From contig NZ_BOML01000013.1 in the NCBI RefSeq assembly GCF_016862175.1, positions 62,001 through 126,000 on the forward strand: DNA of 64,000 nt, given 5' to 3'. The notes below the pieces were generated by a model, which was not told the origin of the DNA, ran no database searches, and saw only the letters and a list, made by a program, of their open reading frames with translations. Each line of letters starts with the position of its first letter. Position 1 is the stretch's first letter. Both the position numbers and the translations under genes were made by a program. The DNA comes from Paractinoplanes durhamensis. Its GTDB lineage: Bacteria; Actinomycetota; Actinomycetes; Mycobacteriales; Micromonosporaceae. Shown here in pieces: positions 26,110-34,735 of the stretch.

Positions 26110-26955
26110 TCAGGCGTGGGACGCGGCGTGGCGGGCGTCGGCCAGCACGTCGAGGGTGGCGACGCGCAGGGCGTCGCTCCGGGCGTACAGGGATGCGCCC
26201 GGGCCCGGTGTGGTGCGGCCGTTCAGGCCGCTGAACGAACCGCCCGCCTCGGTCAGGATCAGCGACGTCGCGGCGAAGTCCCAGATCTGGCCGCCGGTCT
26301 GGATCGCCAGGTCGAGGTCGCCGCGGGCCACCATCAAGCCGGGGTGCACCGGCCACGGCAGCTGCGGCGTCACCTCGGCGATCGGGGCCACCAGGTGCGG
26401 GCGCCAGGTCTCCGGCACCGCCGCGAAACGGGCTCCGTCCAGCGCGTCGGGGCCGTCCGGGACGACGTGGATCTCGGTGGCGGCCACCACCCGGCCGCCG
26501 ACGATGCGGCCCTCGAAGGCGCCACCGCCGCGCACCGCCCAGAACACGCTGCCCTGCGCGGGGTGGGCGGCCACGCCGACGACGATCTCGCCGCCCTCCT
26601 CCAGGGCGAGCAGGATCAGCCAGCGGTCGTCGCCCTGCACGAACAGCGCGGTCCCGTCGATCGGGTCGATGATCCAGCGGCGGGACGCCTCGGGGCCGGA
26701 GCTCTCGCCGTGTTCCTCGCCGAGCACGGCGTCGTGCGGGCGGGCCGCGGCGAGCACGTCGCGGATCGCGGTCTCGGTGGCCCGGTCGGCGGCGGTGACC
26801 ACCGAACCGTCGGCCTTGAGTTCCTTGGGCAGGTCGGCCAGGGCGCTGAAGTGCGGCAACGCCACCGCCGCCCCGGTCAGCACGGCGCGGTGGGCCAGCT
26901 GAAGATCGGTCTCCACCAGGTCATCCTGCACGTTCAGCCCCAGCTGCACCGGCAT
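26110..26955 (-). CDS. Inositol-monophosphatase-family phosphatase (HisN-like)
   Basis: The 281-residue enzyme has the Mg-binding motifs of the inositol monophosphatase family: 'GEEHGES' near residue 79, 'WIIDPIDGTALFV' near 93 and 'QIWDFAATSLILTEAGG' near 222. Family members hydrolyse inositol-1-phosphate, histidinol-phosphate (HisN) or related phosphates; with no his genes nearby the substrate is open. I chose the ATG at 26955 with GGGAGA ahead of it, because the longer frame runs into the antisense of the next gene. It converges with the FHA gene, 36 bp apart. Confidence 0.9.
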   Translation of the reverse strand: MPVQLGLNVQDDLVETDLQLAHRAVLTGAAVALPHFSALADLPKELKADGSVVTAADRATETAIRDVLAAARPHDAVLGEEHGESSGPEASRRWIIDPIDGTALFVQGDDRWLILLALEEGGEIVVGVAAHPAQGSVFWAVRGGGAFEGRIVGGRVVAATEIHVVPDGPDALDGARFAAVPETWRPHLVAPIAEVTPQLPWPVHPGLMVARGDLDLAIQTGGQIWDFAATSLILTEAGGSFSGLNGRTTPGPGASLYARSDALRVATLDVLADARHAASHA

Positions 26956-27035
26956 GTCGGCATCTCCCGTCGCGACGTGTCGTGAGCACAGCGTGCTTTC
27001 CGAATGCGTCGCCGGGATGTCGCCGGCGCGAACAG

Positions 27036-27305
27036 TCAGCAGCCAGGACCCGCGGCCACCCCGTCCACGATCGAGTAGGCGGTGATGTCGCCCTTCACGT
27101 AGCCGGCCAGGTCGGCGACCGACGCGGGCGGCGCGCCGTTGGCGCCCACGAAGGCGACGATCGCGGCGTCGACGGTGCGGCATGACGCCTGGTCCGCCAC
27201 GACGCGCGCGGTGGCCTCCAACTCGTCCGGGCTCAACGCTGCGTAAGAAACACCGGCGATACTCACCGTGACTGCTGCCGCCATCGCTACGTGGGTCAAG
27301 TGCAC
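27036..27305 (-). CDS. Small secreted protein resembling the C-terminal region of a pilin-like protein
   Basis: An 89-residue product with an N-terminal hydrophobic stretch (about 7-23, ending 'VSYAALS') that looks like a signal peptide or anchor. The rest, with 'CRTVDAAIVAFVGANGA', 'DLAGYVKGDITAYSI' and a final Cys, resembles the globular part of actinobacterial pseudopilins, where two Cys form a disulphide; the prepilin peptidase motif itself is missing. No secretion or pilus genes are nearby. Function unknown; the resemblance is from reading only. Confidence 0.6.
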   Translation of the reverse strand: MHLTHVAMAAAVTVSIAGVSYAALSPDELEATARVVADQASCRTVDAAIVAFVGANGAPPASVADLAGYVKGDITAYSIVDGVAAGPGC

Positions 27306-27402
27306 CGATGCAGCCTAGGCAAGATCACTCTCAGTGCATCCCGCCCGAGCGGACGAGTCTTCCGGCCCCGAGTACCACTCTGGGTGAAAGTCCTAAGCCC
27401 GG

Positions 27403-28146
27403 CTAAAGCGACGGGCCGAGCTCCCGCTGCAGGAACGTGAGGATTCGGACGGAGACCAGCGAATAGCCGGGGCGGCCCGGTTTCAGGAAGTCGCCGTGCC
27501 GGCCACCGGGCACGGTCACGAAGCTCTTCGGCCACGGCAGGGCGGCGTACGCCTCCTGCCCGGCCCGCGCCGGAACCGTCCGGTCGTGATCGCCGTGCAC
27601 GAAGAGCACCGGCACCTCGGCGCCGCCGAACGCCCACGGCGGACGCCGACCGGCCACCGACACCGCCGCCCGGATCCCGGGGTCGTGCCCGGCCCGCAGC
27701 ATGCCCAGCGTCGTGGTGCCACCGGCCGAGAACCCGACCACCGCCACCCGCCCGGCGTCGAGACGTGGATCGGCGCGCTCCACGGCATGCAGCACGTAGA
27801 TCGCGTCGGCGGGCTGATTGGCGATGTCGCCGCGGTCGACCGGCACCCGGGCGCTGGTGTGCGGGTAGGTGGGCGCGACCACGATGAACCCGGCCCGCGC
27901 CCACGTCGCGGCGAGCGGCGCGAAGTGCGCGGGCAGCCCGCCGAGCCCGTGGCTGAACAACACGACCGGGTGTTTTCCGGTCAGCCCGTCGCGGGCCCAG
28001 ATCGTGGTGTCGAGGGGCCGGTCGGCGCGCCGCGCGAGATGCATGACCAGGGTGATCACCCGGGGTTTCGGATCGGCACGGGCGACGTCGGCACCGCAAC
28101 CGGCAAGCAACGCCAACAGCACGACGATTGCCCCCAGCCTGCGCAT
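27403..28146 (-). CDS. Secreted lipoprotein alpha/beta hydrolase (dienelactone-hydrolase/PAF-acetylhydrolase-like)
   Basis: The 247-residue protein carries a signal peptide with lipobox 'LLAGCGA', so it acts outside the membrane. The hydrolase core has 'PVVLFSHGLGG' (oxyanion strand), nucleophile elbow 'VGFSAGGTT' near residue 136, acid 'LFVHGDHDRTVP' near 190 and a late His in 'PGGRHGDFLK'. The layout matches predicted secreted dienelactone-hydrolase-type esterases. Substrate unknown. It is divergent from another esterase-like gene at 28199, with about 50 bp between. Confidence 0.85.
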   Translation of the reverse strand: MRRLGAIVVLLALLAGCGADVARADPKPRVITLVMHLARRADRPLDTTIWARDGLTGKHPVVLFSHGLGGLPAHFAPLAATWARAGFIVVAPTYPHTSARVPVDRGDIANQPADAIYVLHAVERADPRLDAGRVAVVGFSAGGTTTLGMLRAGHDPGIRAAVSVAGRRPPWAFGGAEVPVLFVHGDHDRTVPARAGQEAYAALPWPKSFVTVPGGRHGDFLKPGRPGYSLVSVRILTFLQRELGPSL

Positions 28147-28198
28147 GCGGTCAGCGTAGAAACGTCACGCCAACGGACATATCGCCGTTGTGGGGGCG

Positions 28199-28972
28199 AT
28201 GAGACGACGAATATTGCTCGGCGCCGGCGCAGCGGTGGCCACGTTCGCCACGGTGGCCGGGTACCGCCGCCGTTTGGCCGAGGAGCAGCTGGTGATCCCG
28301 GCAGCCCCGGCCGGCGAGCAGCGCCTGTTGCACCTCCCGTCGGCCGCCCGGGGCAGGACGGTCGACGTCTACACGGCCGTTCCGTACGGCCACGGCAACG
28401 GGCACGGCCTGCCGGTCTGCCTGATCCTGCACGGTGGCAGCAAACGACCGGCGGACTTCGCCGCGCTCGGCCTCGGCCGGTTCCTGACCGATGCGGTACG
28501 CCGGGGAGCGCCCCCGTTCGTGCTGGTCGGCGCGGAGGGCGACCGCCTGGCGTGGCAGCCGTCCGGCGGCGACGACCCGCAGCGGATGGTGCACGAGGAG
28601 ATCCCGGCCTGGTGCCGCAAGCTCGGCTACGACACCGACCGGATGGCGGCCTGGGGCTGGTCGATGGGCGGCTACGGAGCCCTGCTGCTGGCCGAGGCGT
28701 ACCCGGGGTTCGTCCGCGCGGTCGCCGCCTTCTCCCCCGCCGTGCGCCCGGGCGACGACGTGACCGGCGCGGCCGCGCTGCTCCGCGGCACGCCGGTCGG
28801 CCTGTGGTGCGGCAAGCAGGACAGCCTCTACTACAACGTGCGCGCGCTGGAGAAGCAGCTGCCGGAGAAGCCGGCCGCGGGTGGCTACGCCGACGGCCGG
28901 CACAACTTCGGCTACTGGTCGCGGTGTGTGCCGAATGCGTTCGACTTCGTCGGCGGGGCTTTACGGCGCTGA
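28199..28972 (+). CDS. Esterase, alpha/beta hydrolase with Tat-like signal
   Basis: The 257-residue protein begins 'MRRRILLGAGAAVATFATVA', an Arg-rich signal resembling a Tat signal. The catalytic core shows 'VCLILHGGSKRPADF', the nucleophile elbow 'GWSMGGYGALLLAEAYPGF', typical of esterase D/antigen-85-like enzymes, a late Asp region ('WCGKQDSLYYN') and His in 'DGRHNFGYW'. I prefer ATG 28199, which has GGGGG just upstream, to the GTG at 28190 that has no ribosome site. Probable extracellular esterase; substrate unknown. Confidence 0.82.
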   Translation: MRRRILLGAGAAVATFATVAGYRRRLAEEQLVIPAAPAGEQRLLHLPSAARGRTVDVYTAVPYGHGNGHGLPVCLILHGGSKRPADFAALGLGRFLTDAVRRGAPPFVLVGAEGDRLAWQPSGGDDPQRMVHEEIPAWCRKLGYDTDRMAAWGWSMGGYGALLLAEAYPGFVRAVAAFSPAVRPGDDVTGAAALLRGTPVGLWCGKQDSLYYNVRALEKQLPEKPAAGGYADGRHNFGYWSRCVPNAFDFVGGALRR

Positions 28973-29029
28973 CGCCCGTTCCGTACCGTAGTCACCCAGA
29001 GCAACGGTCAACTCACGCTGGAGGATCCC

Positions 29030-29389
29030 ATGCGTCGTGCCGCTGTCCTCGTCGCCGCCCTTGTCGCGGCCCTCTGGATCGCCTCGCCCGCCCAGGCATT
29101 CGCCCACAACAATGTCCACAGCACCTCGCTGCATGCCGTCCTGGATGCACTTACCCTGCTCGTGGCGTCCGCTCCGGTCTGGACGGCGCTGCTGTGGAGC
29201 GGCGGCAACCGGTGGTGGCTGGCCGCGCTGATCGCGGTCGTGCAGATCCCGGTCGCGATCATCGGGTTCGTACCGATCGCGAACCCCTACCTGCACCTGA
29301 CACTCTTCGTGATCGCCATCGGCCTGACCGCGGTGTCGCTACGCGTCGTGCGACAGAGGGCGGTCACGCCCGCACCCATTCCCCGTTAG
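29030..29389 (+). CDS. Small membrane protein with signal peptide, unknown function
   Basis: The 119-residue product starts with a signal peptide ('AALWIASPAQAFAHNN', cleavage likely after Ala-Gln-Ala) followed by three hydrophobic segments (about 36-55, 62-80, 87-105). GGAGGATCCC stands seven bases before the ATG. No conserved catalytic residues are visible. Its 3' end overlaps the convergent hypothetical gene by 26 bp. I do not recognise the family. Confidence 0.75.
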   Translation: MRRAAVLVAALVAALWIASPAQAFAHNNVHSTSLHAVLDALTLLVASAPVWTALLWSGGNRWWLAALIAVVQIPVAIIGFVPIANPYLHLTLFVIAIGLTAVSLRVVRQRAVTPAPIPR

Positions 29390-29726
29390 GCGCCCGGACG
29401 GCCAGGCCGACGACGGCGGCCTGGCCGTCCCGGATCAGCTCCACATCGGGGCAGCCGTGCTGCGGCGGATGCCAGCCGCTGCCGTCGCGCACGGCGTTGT
29501 GCCGGCAGTGCTCCTCGTCGGCGTAGCCCCAGGCCCGCAGGATCTCCTCGCCACCGAGGTAGTAGCAGCCCACGGTCGCGGTCCGCGCTCCTTCGGAGCG
29601 ATGAAAGAACCAAGCCTCAAGCCCGGGTACGGGTACGCCCTCGAAAGGCGCATCCTGCTCCGTACGCATAAGCGAATATTCCGAAATGTCGGGAATCACG
29701 TGCGTATCTAAGCAGTTCGGTGCCAA
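29364..29726 (-). CDS. Hypothetical protein
   Basis: An up to 120-residue frame with protein-like composition and four Cys. The segment 'VGCYYLGGEEILRAWGYADE' followed by 'HPPQHGCPDVELIRDGQA' looks genuine, but I do not recognise the family. The start is uncertain: TTG 29726 is the longest choice, and ATG 29669 gives a 101-residue product; neither has a strong ribosome site. It overlaps the convergent membrane-protein gene by 26 bp, which slightly lowers confidence. Confidence 0.5.
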   Translation of the reverse strand: MAPNCLDTHVIPDISEYSLMRTEQDAPFEGVPVPGLEAWFFHRSEGARTATVGCYYLGGEEILRAWGYADEEHCRHNAVRDGSGWHPPQHGCPDVELIRDGQAAVVGLAVRAPNGEWVRA

Positions 29727-29794
29727 CCGGTTAAGGAAATCGCAAGCATCCCGTACGTGGCGGTGATCGAGTTTTAACCCGGCTGTGAACTGTG

Positions 29795-30673
29795 ATGCAC
29801 GAGAATGGGTCGATGGTGGCGGAGACCCTGCCGGTAAACGGTATCGAACTGTGTGTCGAGACCTTCGGCGAGCCGACGGATCCCGCCCTGCTGCTCATCG
29901 CAGGCGGGGCAAGCTCGATGGACTGGTGGGAGGACGAGTTCTGCCGCCGCCTGGCCGCGGGCGGCCGGCACGTCATCCGCTACGACCATCGCGACACCGG
30001 GCGGTCCACGTCGTTCCCGCCCGGCTCCCCACCGTATTCCGGTGTGGACCTGGCCCACGACGCGCTCGGCGTGCTCGACGCCATCGGCGTACACAAGGCG
30101 CATGTGGTGGGTTTGTCGATGGGTGGCGCCCTGGCGCAGCGGATCGCCGTCGAACGCCCGCACCGGGTGCTGTCGCTGACCCTGATGTCGACGACCCTCG
30201 CCGACTCACCGGACGACGGCACCGAGGAGGCACCGGACTCGCCCGCCCTCAGCGAGAAGCCGGAAGGGCCGGATTGGACGAACCGCAAATCCGCCGTCAA
30301 CCGGATGATCCGGGCGACCAAGGAGCTGGGCGGCCCGTTCACGGCCGACGACGCACACCTGCGCCGGCTGGCCGAACGGATCTTCGACCGCACCGCCGAC
30401 ATGGCCGCCACCCAGCTCAACCACTGGTGCTGCCCGACCGGCCCGCCGCCGCGGCAGCCGATGTCCAGCATCAGCGCGCCCACCCTGATCCTGCACGGCA
30501 CGCTCGACCCGATGTTCCCGCCCGAGCACGCGCACGCCCTGGCCGCCGAGATCCCCGGCGCCCGGATCGTCTGGCTGGAGGGCGTCGGCCACGAGTTCCC
30601 ACCCCTGGCCGTGTGGCAGCAGGTGATCGACGAGATCATCGGCCACGCGGCCCGCGGCCGCCAGCCCGCCTAG
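29795..30673 (+). CDS. Alpha/beta-fold hydrolase
   Basis: A 292-residue cytosolic hydrolase with 'PALLLIAGGASSMDWW' (oxyanion loop), 'IRYDHRDTGRSTSF', nucleophile elbow 'VVGLSMGGALAQRIA' near residue 110, acid 'LILHGTLDPMFPPEHA' near 231 and His in 'WLEGVGHEFPP' near 262. The pattern is that of aclacinomycin-methylesterase/haloperoxidase-like hydrolases. GTG 29792, ATG 29795 and ATG 29813 are all possible starts; none has a good ribosome site. Substrate unknown. The stop overlaps the convergent HAAS-type gene by four bases. Confidence 0.88.
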   Translation: MHENGSMVAETLPVNGIELCVETFGEPTDPALLLIAGGASSMDWWEDEFCRRLAAGGRHVIRYDHRDTGRSTSFPPGSPPYSGVDLAHDALGVLDAIGVHKAHVVGLSMGGALAQRIAVERPHRVLSLTLMSTTLADSPDDGTEEAPDSPALSEKPEGPDWTNRKSAVNRMIRATKELGGPFTADDAHLRRLAERIFDRTADMAATQLNHWCCPTGPPPRQPMSSISAPTLILHGTLDPMFPPEHAHALAAEIPGARIVWLEGVGHEFPPLAVWQQVIDEIIGHAARGRQPA

Positions 30674-31287
30674 GCGGGCTTGTTGCGCAGGCCGGCCAGG
30701 AGCACGGCACCCGCGGCGATCGACCCGAAGCACATCGCCATGTAGATCAGGACCAGCTCGAACGGGCTGCTGAACGGCATCGCGGTGAACAGCACGGTCA
30801 GCACGAAACCACCGGCCACCGTCCCGGCGGTGAGCGCCCAGCCGGTCACCTTCTGCGCCGGCGTCCAGTGCGGCGACGCGGTGGCCAGCAGCATCCCGGC
30901 GACCGGCGCGACGGCCGGCAGCACGAACGCGCCCGCGGTCAGCATCCCGACCGCGGCATACTCGGCGCCGCCGGGACCGCTGCGCGCGGGCGGCACGGGC
31001 GGGGCCGGCGGGGGCGGCAGGACCAGCGCCGGAAGGCGTACGTGCGGGGGAAGCGCACCTCGCCGCATCGCCGCCACCAGGTCCTCGGGTGGCCCTAACC
31101 GCCGGACGATGGCCGCCGCGTCCTCCAGGGGGTCGACGGCCGCCACCCGGCGGGCGGCGATGTAGTCGGCCACCGTGCTCATCAGCGAGTCGCGCTGCTC
31201 GGGTGACAGATCCTCGCTCTGCGCCCACAGCGCGGCCAGGTAGTCCAGGACGATCACGTCGGTGTGCGCGAGCGGTGCCGTGGTCAT
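30670..31287 (-). CDS. HAAS-domain membrane protein
   Basis: The 205-residue protein opens with a helical domain 'YLAALWAQSEDLSPEQRDSL' and 'LGPPEDLVAAMRRG', the HAAS signalling domain pattern often encoded with PadR regulators or sigma factors. A Pro-rich linker (about 85-100) leads to three hydrophobic segments (about 112-135, 145-168, 177-198). I set the start at ATG 31287, which follows GGGGGAGC. No PadR gene is adjacent. Role unknown, perhaps an anti-sigma-like or envelope-stress membrane protein. Confidence 0.75.
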   Translation of the reverse strand: MTTAPLAHTDVIVLDYLAALWAQSEDLSPEQRDSLMSTVADYIAARRVAAVDPLEDAAAIVRRLGPPEDLVAAMRRGALPPHVRLPALVLPPPPAPPVPPARSGPGGAEYAAVGMLTAGAFVLPAVAPVAGMLLATASPHWTPAQKVTGWALTAGTVAGGFVLTVLFTAMPFSSPFELVLIYMAMCFGSIAAGAVLLAGLRNKPA

Positions 31288-31523
31288 GTTTGCTCCCCCA
31301 TGCTGGTCCGGCGGGTAGGCAACAGCATCTGCGCCCGGCGATGCCCGGCACATCCGTCCCCGGACGGAATCCGGGACCCGATCTGCAACTTTCGGCCGAT
31401 TCCCCTCATGATCCGCAGACCCCGGCCGACGTTCTCCGGCCGTAAGGGAAGGGCAGGACGGCGATCGCGGTGGGGGCCGCGGTCGCCGTCAGGGTCCCGA
31501 CGGGCCCGGGGCAGGATGGAGGC

Positions 31524-32408
31524 ATGCGCCTGGTCTCCCTGCTGCCGTCCGCGACCGAGATCGTCTATGCGCTGGGCCTGGGCGACGACCTGGTCGGGGT
31601 GACCTTCGAGTGCGACGAGCCGCCGCAGGCCCGCACCGAGAAGACGGTGGTCGTCGGCGGCCGCGACACCAGCGGCATGTCCCCCGCCGAGATCGACGCG
31701 TACGTCAAGGAGCAGATGTCCGCGGGCGGCGACCTCTACACGCTGCACGCGAACGCACTCGCCGGTCTGAACCCCGAGCTGATCCTCACCCAGGACCTCT
31801 GCCGGGTCTGCGCGCTGCCCTCCGACCACGTCGATGCGGCCCTGGAACATCTGGGCTGCCGGGCCGACGTGCTGTCGCTCGACCCCTACTCGCTGGATGC
31901 GGTGCTCGACACGTTCGTGCAGGTGGGGGTGGCAGCCGGCGTGCCGGACCGGGCCGCCGGCCTCGTCGCGGCGCTGCGGCACCGGCTGGATGCGGTGGCG
32001 TCGGCCGTGGCCGGCCGCCGGCGTCCCCGGGTCGCTGTGGTCGAGTGGGTGGATCCGCCGTTCACCGCCGGGCACTGGGTGCCCGACCTGGTGAAAGCGG
32101 CGGGCGGCGAGCCGGTTGCGCATCGCGCGGGCGAACGCTCCGTTCCGATGGCGTACGAGGACCTGGCCGCCCCCGCCCCGGAGTTCGTCGTGGTCACCCC
32201 TTGCGGTTTCCACCTCGCCGGCGCCGCCGAACAGGCGGCCGCGGTCGTGCCGCACTTCCCGGGCGCCCAGGTCTGGGCGATCGACGGCGACGCCCTGATC
32301 GTGCGCCCCGGCCCGCGCCTGATCGCCGGTGTCGAGGCCCTGGCCGCGATCTTCCACCCGTCCGCGGTCCCGGCCCCGCCGCCGGACACGATCGCCCGGA
32401 TCGCGTAG
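31524..32408 (+). CDS. Cobalamin/haem-type ABC substrate-binding-domain protein without signal peptide
   Basis: The 294-residue product has the class III binding-protein fold of BtuF/FepB: 'MRLVSLLPSATEIVYALGLG' at the very start, 'NPELILTQDLCRVCALP' and 'RPRVAVVEWVDPPFTAGHW'. The ATG at 31524 follows GGAGG and leaves no room for a signal peptide, so this protein is probably cytosolic, as in a group of actinobacterial 'cobalamin-binding' proteins of unknown use. No permease or ATPase gene is adjacent. Confidence 0.85.
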   Translation: MRLVSLLPSATEIVYALGLGDDLVGVTFECDEPPQARTEKTVVVGGRDTSGMSPAEIDAYVKEQMSAGGDLYTLHANALAGLNPELILTQDLCRVCALPSDHVDAALEHLGCRADVLSLDPYSLDAVLDTFVQVGVAAGVPDRAAGLVAALRHRLDAVASAVAGRRRPRVAVVEWVDPPFTAGHWVPDLVKAAGGEPVAHRAGERSVPMAYEDLAAPAPEFVVVTPCGFHLAGAAEQAAAVVPHFPGAQVWAIDGDALIVRPGPRLIAGVEALAAIFHPSAVPAPPPDTIARIA

Positions 32409-32491
32409 CAACCCTCAGAAGCTGAACCGGGCGACCTCGTCGGCCCAGGCCCCGCGGCGGCGGAGGGTGGGTCGGCCGGCCGACTAGTGCG

Positions 32492-33259
32492 TCAGGCTGC
32501 GAGAACGGGCTGCGGCGGGGTGGCCGACCAGCGCTCGCGGGCGGCGGCGCGGACCCGCGACGCCCGGTACAGCCAGAGCGTGTCCCGGCCGAACGACCAG
32601 GTCAGCGACGCGAGCGCGGCGACCAGGGCGGCGAAGGCCAGGTAGTGCGGGAGCAGGTTCGCGGTGACCAGCGCGAGCACGATGCCCTGCAGCGCGGCCA
32701 CGACCTTGCGGGAGAAGCGGTGCGGCAGGGCCGCGTTCAGCCAGGGCGCCGCCCACGAGGCCGCCACGAACACGTAGCGGTAGGCGCCGAGCGCCACCGT
32801 CCACCAGCCGAACCGGTCGCCGGCGTAGACGCTGAGCACCAGGATCAGGAACGCGTCGATCTCCATGTCGAACCGGGCACCCAGCACCGTGGTGTTGCCG
32901 GTGCGGCGGGCCACCTGGCCGTCCACCCCGTCCAGGGCGAGGGCGACGCCGGCGATCGCGACCAGGGCCGGGATCGAGATCGGGTGCGAGAACGACGTGA
33001 CCACCAGGGCGGTCACCCCGCCGACCAGGATCGCGCGGCTGAACGTGACCACGTTCGCCGGGCCCATCCGGACCATCCCGGCCCGGCTCAGGCCGGCCGC
33101 GAGCAGAATGCAGAGCACCAGACCGTAGATGACGCCGGCGGCCAGGCCGGCCGGGGTGAGCCCGAGCGTAACGGCGAGGGCGGCCAGCAGGAGAAGCTGG
33201 GCGGCCAGGCCGGTCATCGGGCCGCGCGGGGGCGCCGACGGGGTCGCTGCGAGTGTCAC
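32492..33259 (-). CDS. CDP-alcohol phosphatidyltransferase
   Basis: The 255-residue membrane protein contains the complete CDP-alcohol phosphotransferase signature, Asp110-Gly-x-Asp113-Gly-x2-Ala-Arg-x8-Gly-x3-Asp131-x3-Asp135, between membrane helices. These enzymes join a CDP-activated alcohol (for example CDP-diacylglycerol) to a second alcohol such as inositol phosphate or glycerol phosphate. It is divergent, by 97 bp, from the dehydrogenase that opens the biosynthetic-looking cluster 33357-39195 and probably belongs to it, so the product may be a lipid-linked or phosphodiester compound. Confidence 0.9.
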   Translation of the reverse strand: MTLAATPSAPPRGPMTGLAAQLLLLAALAVTLGLTPAGLAAGVIYGLVLCILLAAGLSRAGMVRMGPANVVTFSRAILVGGVTALVVTSFSHPISIPALVAIAGVALALDGVDGQVARRTGNTTVLGARFDMEIDAFLILVLSVYAGDRFGWWTVALGAYRYVFVAASWAAPWLNAALPHRFSRKVVAALQGIVLALVTANLLPHYLAFAALVAALASLTWSFGRDTLWLYRASRVRAAARERWSATPPQPVLAA

Positions 33260-33356
33260 CGTGCCTCCAGTGCAAGATCGGCTGCGTATGGTTGCCGCTG
33301 TCAGGGGTTAACACGACGAGCGGCGGCTTTCGGTTCAGCAGTTGAGGAGACAGCCC

Positions 33357-34331
33357 ATGTCGGGTGACGCCCGGGCGTTCTGGCTCGCCTCCCCCGGGAA
33401 GGGGGAGATCCGCAGCTCGACGCTGCCGGTGAAGGGTCGCGACGAGGTTCTGGTCCGCACTCTGCACACCGGCGTGAGCCGGGGCACGGAGACGCTGGTC
33501 TTCACCGGCCGGGTCCCGGAGAGCCAGTGGCCGGTCATGCGGGCACCGTTCCAGGAGGGCGATTTCCCGGGCCCGCTCAAGTACGGCTACCTCAACGTCG
33601 GTGTCGTCGAGGCCGGCCCGGACGATCTCCTCGGGAAGACCGTTTTCTCCCTCTACCCGCATCAGACCCGATTTGTCGTGCCGGCCTCCGCGGTCACCGT
33701 GGTGCCGCCGGGCGTGCCCGCCCATCGCGCCGTCCTGGCCGGGACGGTGGAGACCGCGGTCAACGCCCTCTGGGACGCCGCCCCGCTGATCGGCGACCGG
33801 ATCGCGGTGGTCGGGGGCGGCATGGTGGGATGTTCGGTCGCCGCGATCGCGACGACAATTCCGGGCGTACGCGTTCAGCTCGTCGACGTGGATTCCACGC
33901 GCGCACCGATCGCCGCGTCCCTCGGGGCGTCCTTCGCCCACCCGGACGACGCGCTCGGCGACTGCGACATCGTGATCCACGCCAGCGCCACCTCGGCCGG
34001 CCTGACCCGCTCGCTGGAACTGCTCGCCGACGAGGGCACCGTGGTCGAGCTCAGCTGGTACGGCGACAAGCAGGTCACCGTGCCGCTCGGCGAGTTCTTC
34101 CACGTCCGCCGGCTGAAGATTCGCAGCAGCCAGGTGGGGAACATCGTCCCCGGGCGCCGCCGCACGTACGCGGACCGGCTGGCCCTGTCGCTGGAACTGC
34201 TGGAGAACCCGGCGTTCGAGACATTGATCACCGGACGATCGCCGTTCCATGATCTTCCGGAGGTGCTGCCCCGCCTCGCGGACGGTAGCCTTCCGGCCCT
34301 CTGCCACGTGATCGACTACCCCGAGGAGTAG
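33357..34331 (+). CDS. Zinc-type alcohol dehydrogenase-like oxidoreductase (BchC-like MDR)
   Basis: A 324-residue medium-chain dehydrogenase. '[20 protein letters not shown]' near residue 35 is the hallmark of the BchC-like branch, where the usual catalytic Cys region is replaced by Ser-Arg-Gly-Thr-Glu; '[20 protein letters not shown]' follows, and the Rossmann loop '[15 protein letters not shown]' lies near 155. GAGGAG stands nine bases before the ATG. BchC relatives oxidise a hydroxyethyl or sugar alcohol group with NAD(P). It is the first of at least four coupled genes. Confidence 0.88.
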   Translation: MSGDARAFWLASPGKGEIRSSTLPVKGRDEVLVRTLHTGVSRGTETLVFTGRVPESQWPVMRAPFQEGDFPGPLKYGYLNVGVVEAGPDDLLGKTVFSLYPHQTRFVVPASAVTVVPPGVPAHRAVLAGTVETAVNALWDAAPLIGDRIAVVGGGMVGCSVAAIATTIPGVRVQLVDVDSTRAPIAASLGASFAHPDDALGDCDIVIHASATSAGLTRSLELLADEGTVVELSWYGDKQVTVPLGEFFHVRRLKIRSSQVGNIVPGRRRTYADRLALSLELLENPAFETLITGRSPFHDLPEVLPRLADGSLPALCHVIDYPEE

Positions 34332-34336
34332 CCCCC

Positions 34337-34735
34337 TTGTTCAGCGTCACCGTCCGCGACCACATCATGGTCGCCCACAGCTTCACCGGCGAGGTCTTCG
34401 GCCCGGCGCAGAAACTGCACGGCGCCACGTTCGTGGTGGACGCCACCTTCCGCCGCCCCGAGCTGGACGACGACAACATCGTGGTGGACATCGGCCTGGC
34501 CCTGGAGGAGCTGCGCACCATCTGCTCCGGCCTGAGCTACCGCAACCTCGACGACGAGGCCGCCTTCAAGGGCATCAACACGTCGACCGAGTTCCTGGCC
34601 AAGGTGATCGCCGACCGCCTGGCCGACAAGGTCACGTCCGGCGGCCTGGGCGCGGGCGCATCCGGCCTGACCGGCATCTCGGTGACCCTGCACGAGTCCC
34701 ACGTGGCGTGGGCGAGTTACGAGCGCACTCTGTGA
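34337..34735 (+). CDS. 6-pyruvoyl-tetrahydropterin-synthase/QueD-fold protein lacking canonical active-site residues
   Basis: The 132-residue protein has the T-fold length and order of PTPS/QueD: 'DHIMVAHSF' at 8-16, '[13 protein letters not shown]' at 26-38, '[11 protein letters not shown]' and a late '[15 protein letters not shown]' containing the conserved Glu. Where the family has Cys and the second His of His-Gly-His, this protein has Ala24 and Ala30, leaving His14 and His28. Canonical pterin chemistry is therefore doubtful. TTG start, 5 bases after the dehydrogenase stop, with GAGGAG upstream. It overlaps the glycosyltransferase by four bases. Confidence 0.85.
   Translation: MFSVTVRDHIMVAHSFTGEVFGPAQKLHGATFVVDATFRRPELDDDNIVVDIGLALEELRTICSGLSYRNLDDEAAFKGINTSTEFLAKVIADRLADKVTSGGLGAGASGLTGISVTLHESHVAWASYERTL

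Noticed and set aside
32409..32480. Protein-like minus-strand tail 'RRRGAWADEVARFSF' followed by a stop
   Set aside because: Only about 15 codons look native, there is no start, and it lies in a short convergent spacer; could be a gene remnant but cannot be supported.
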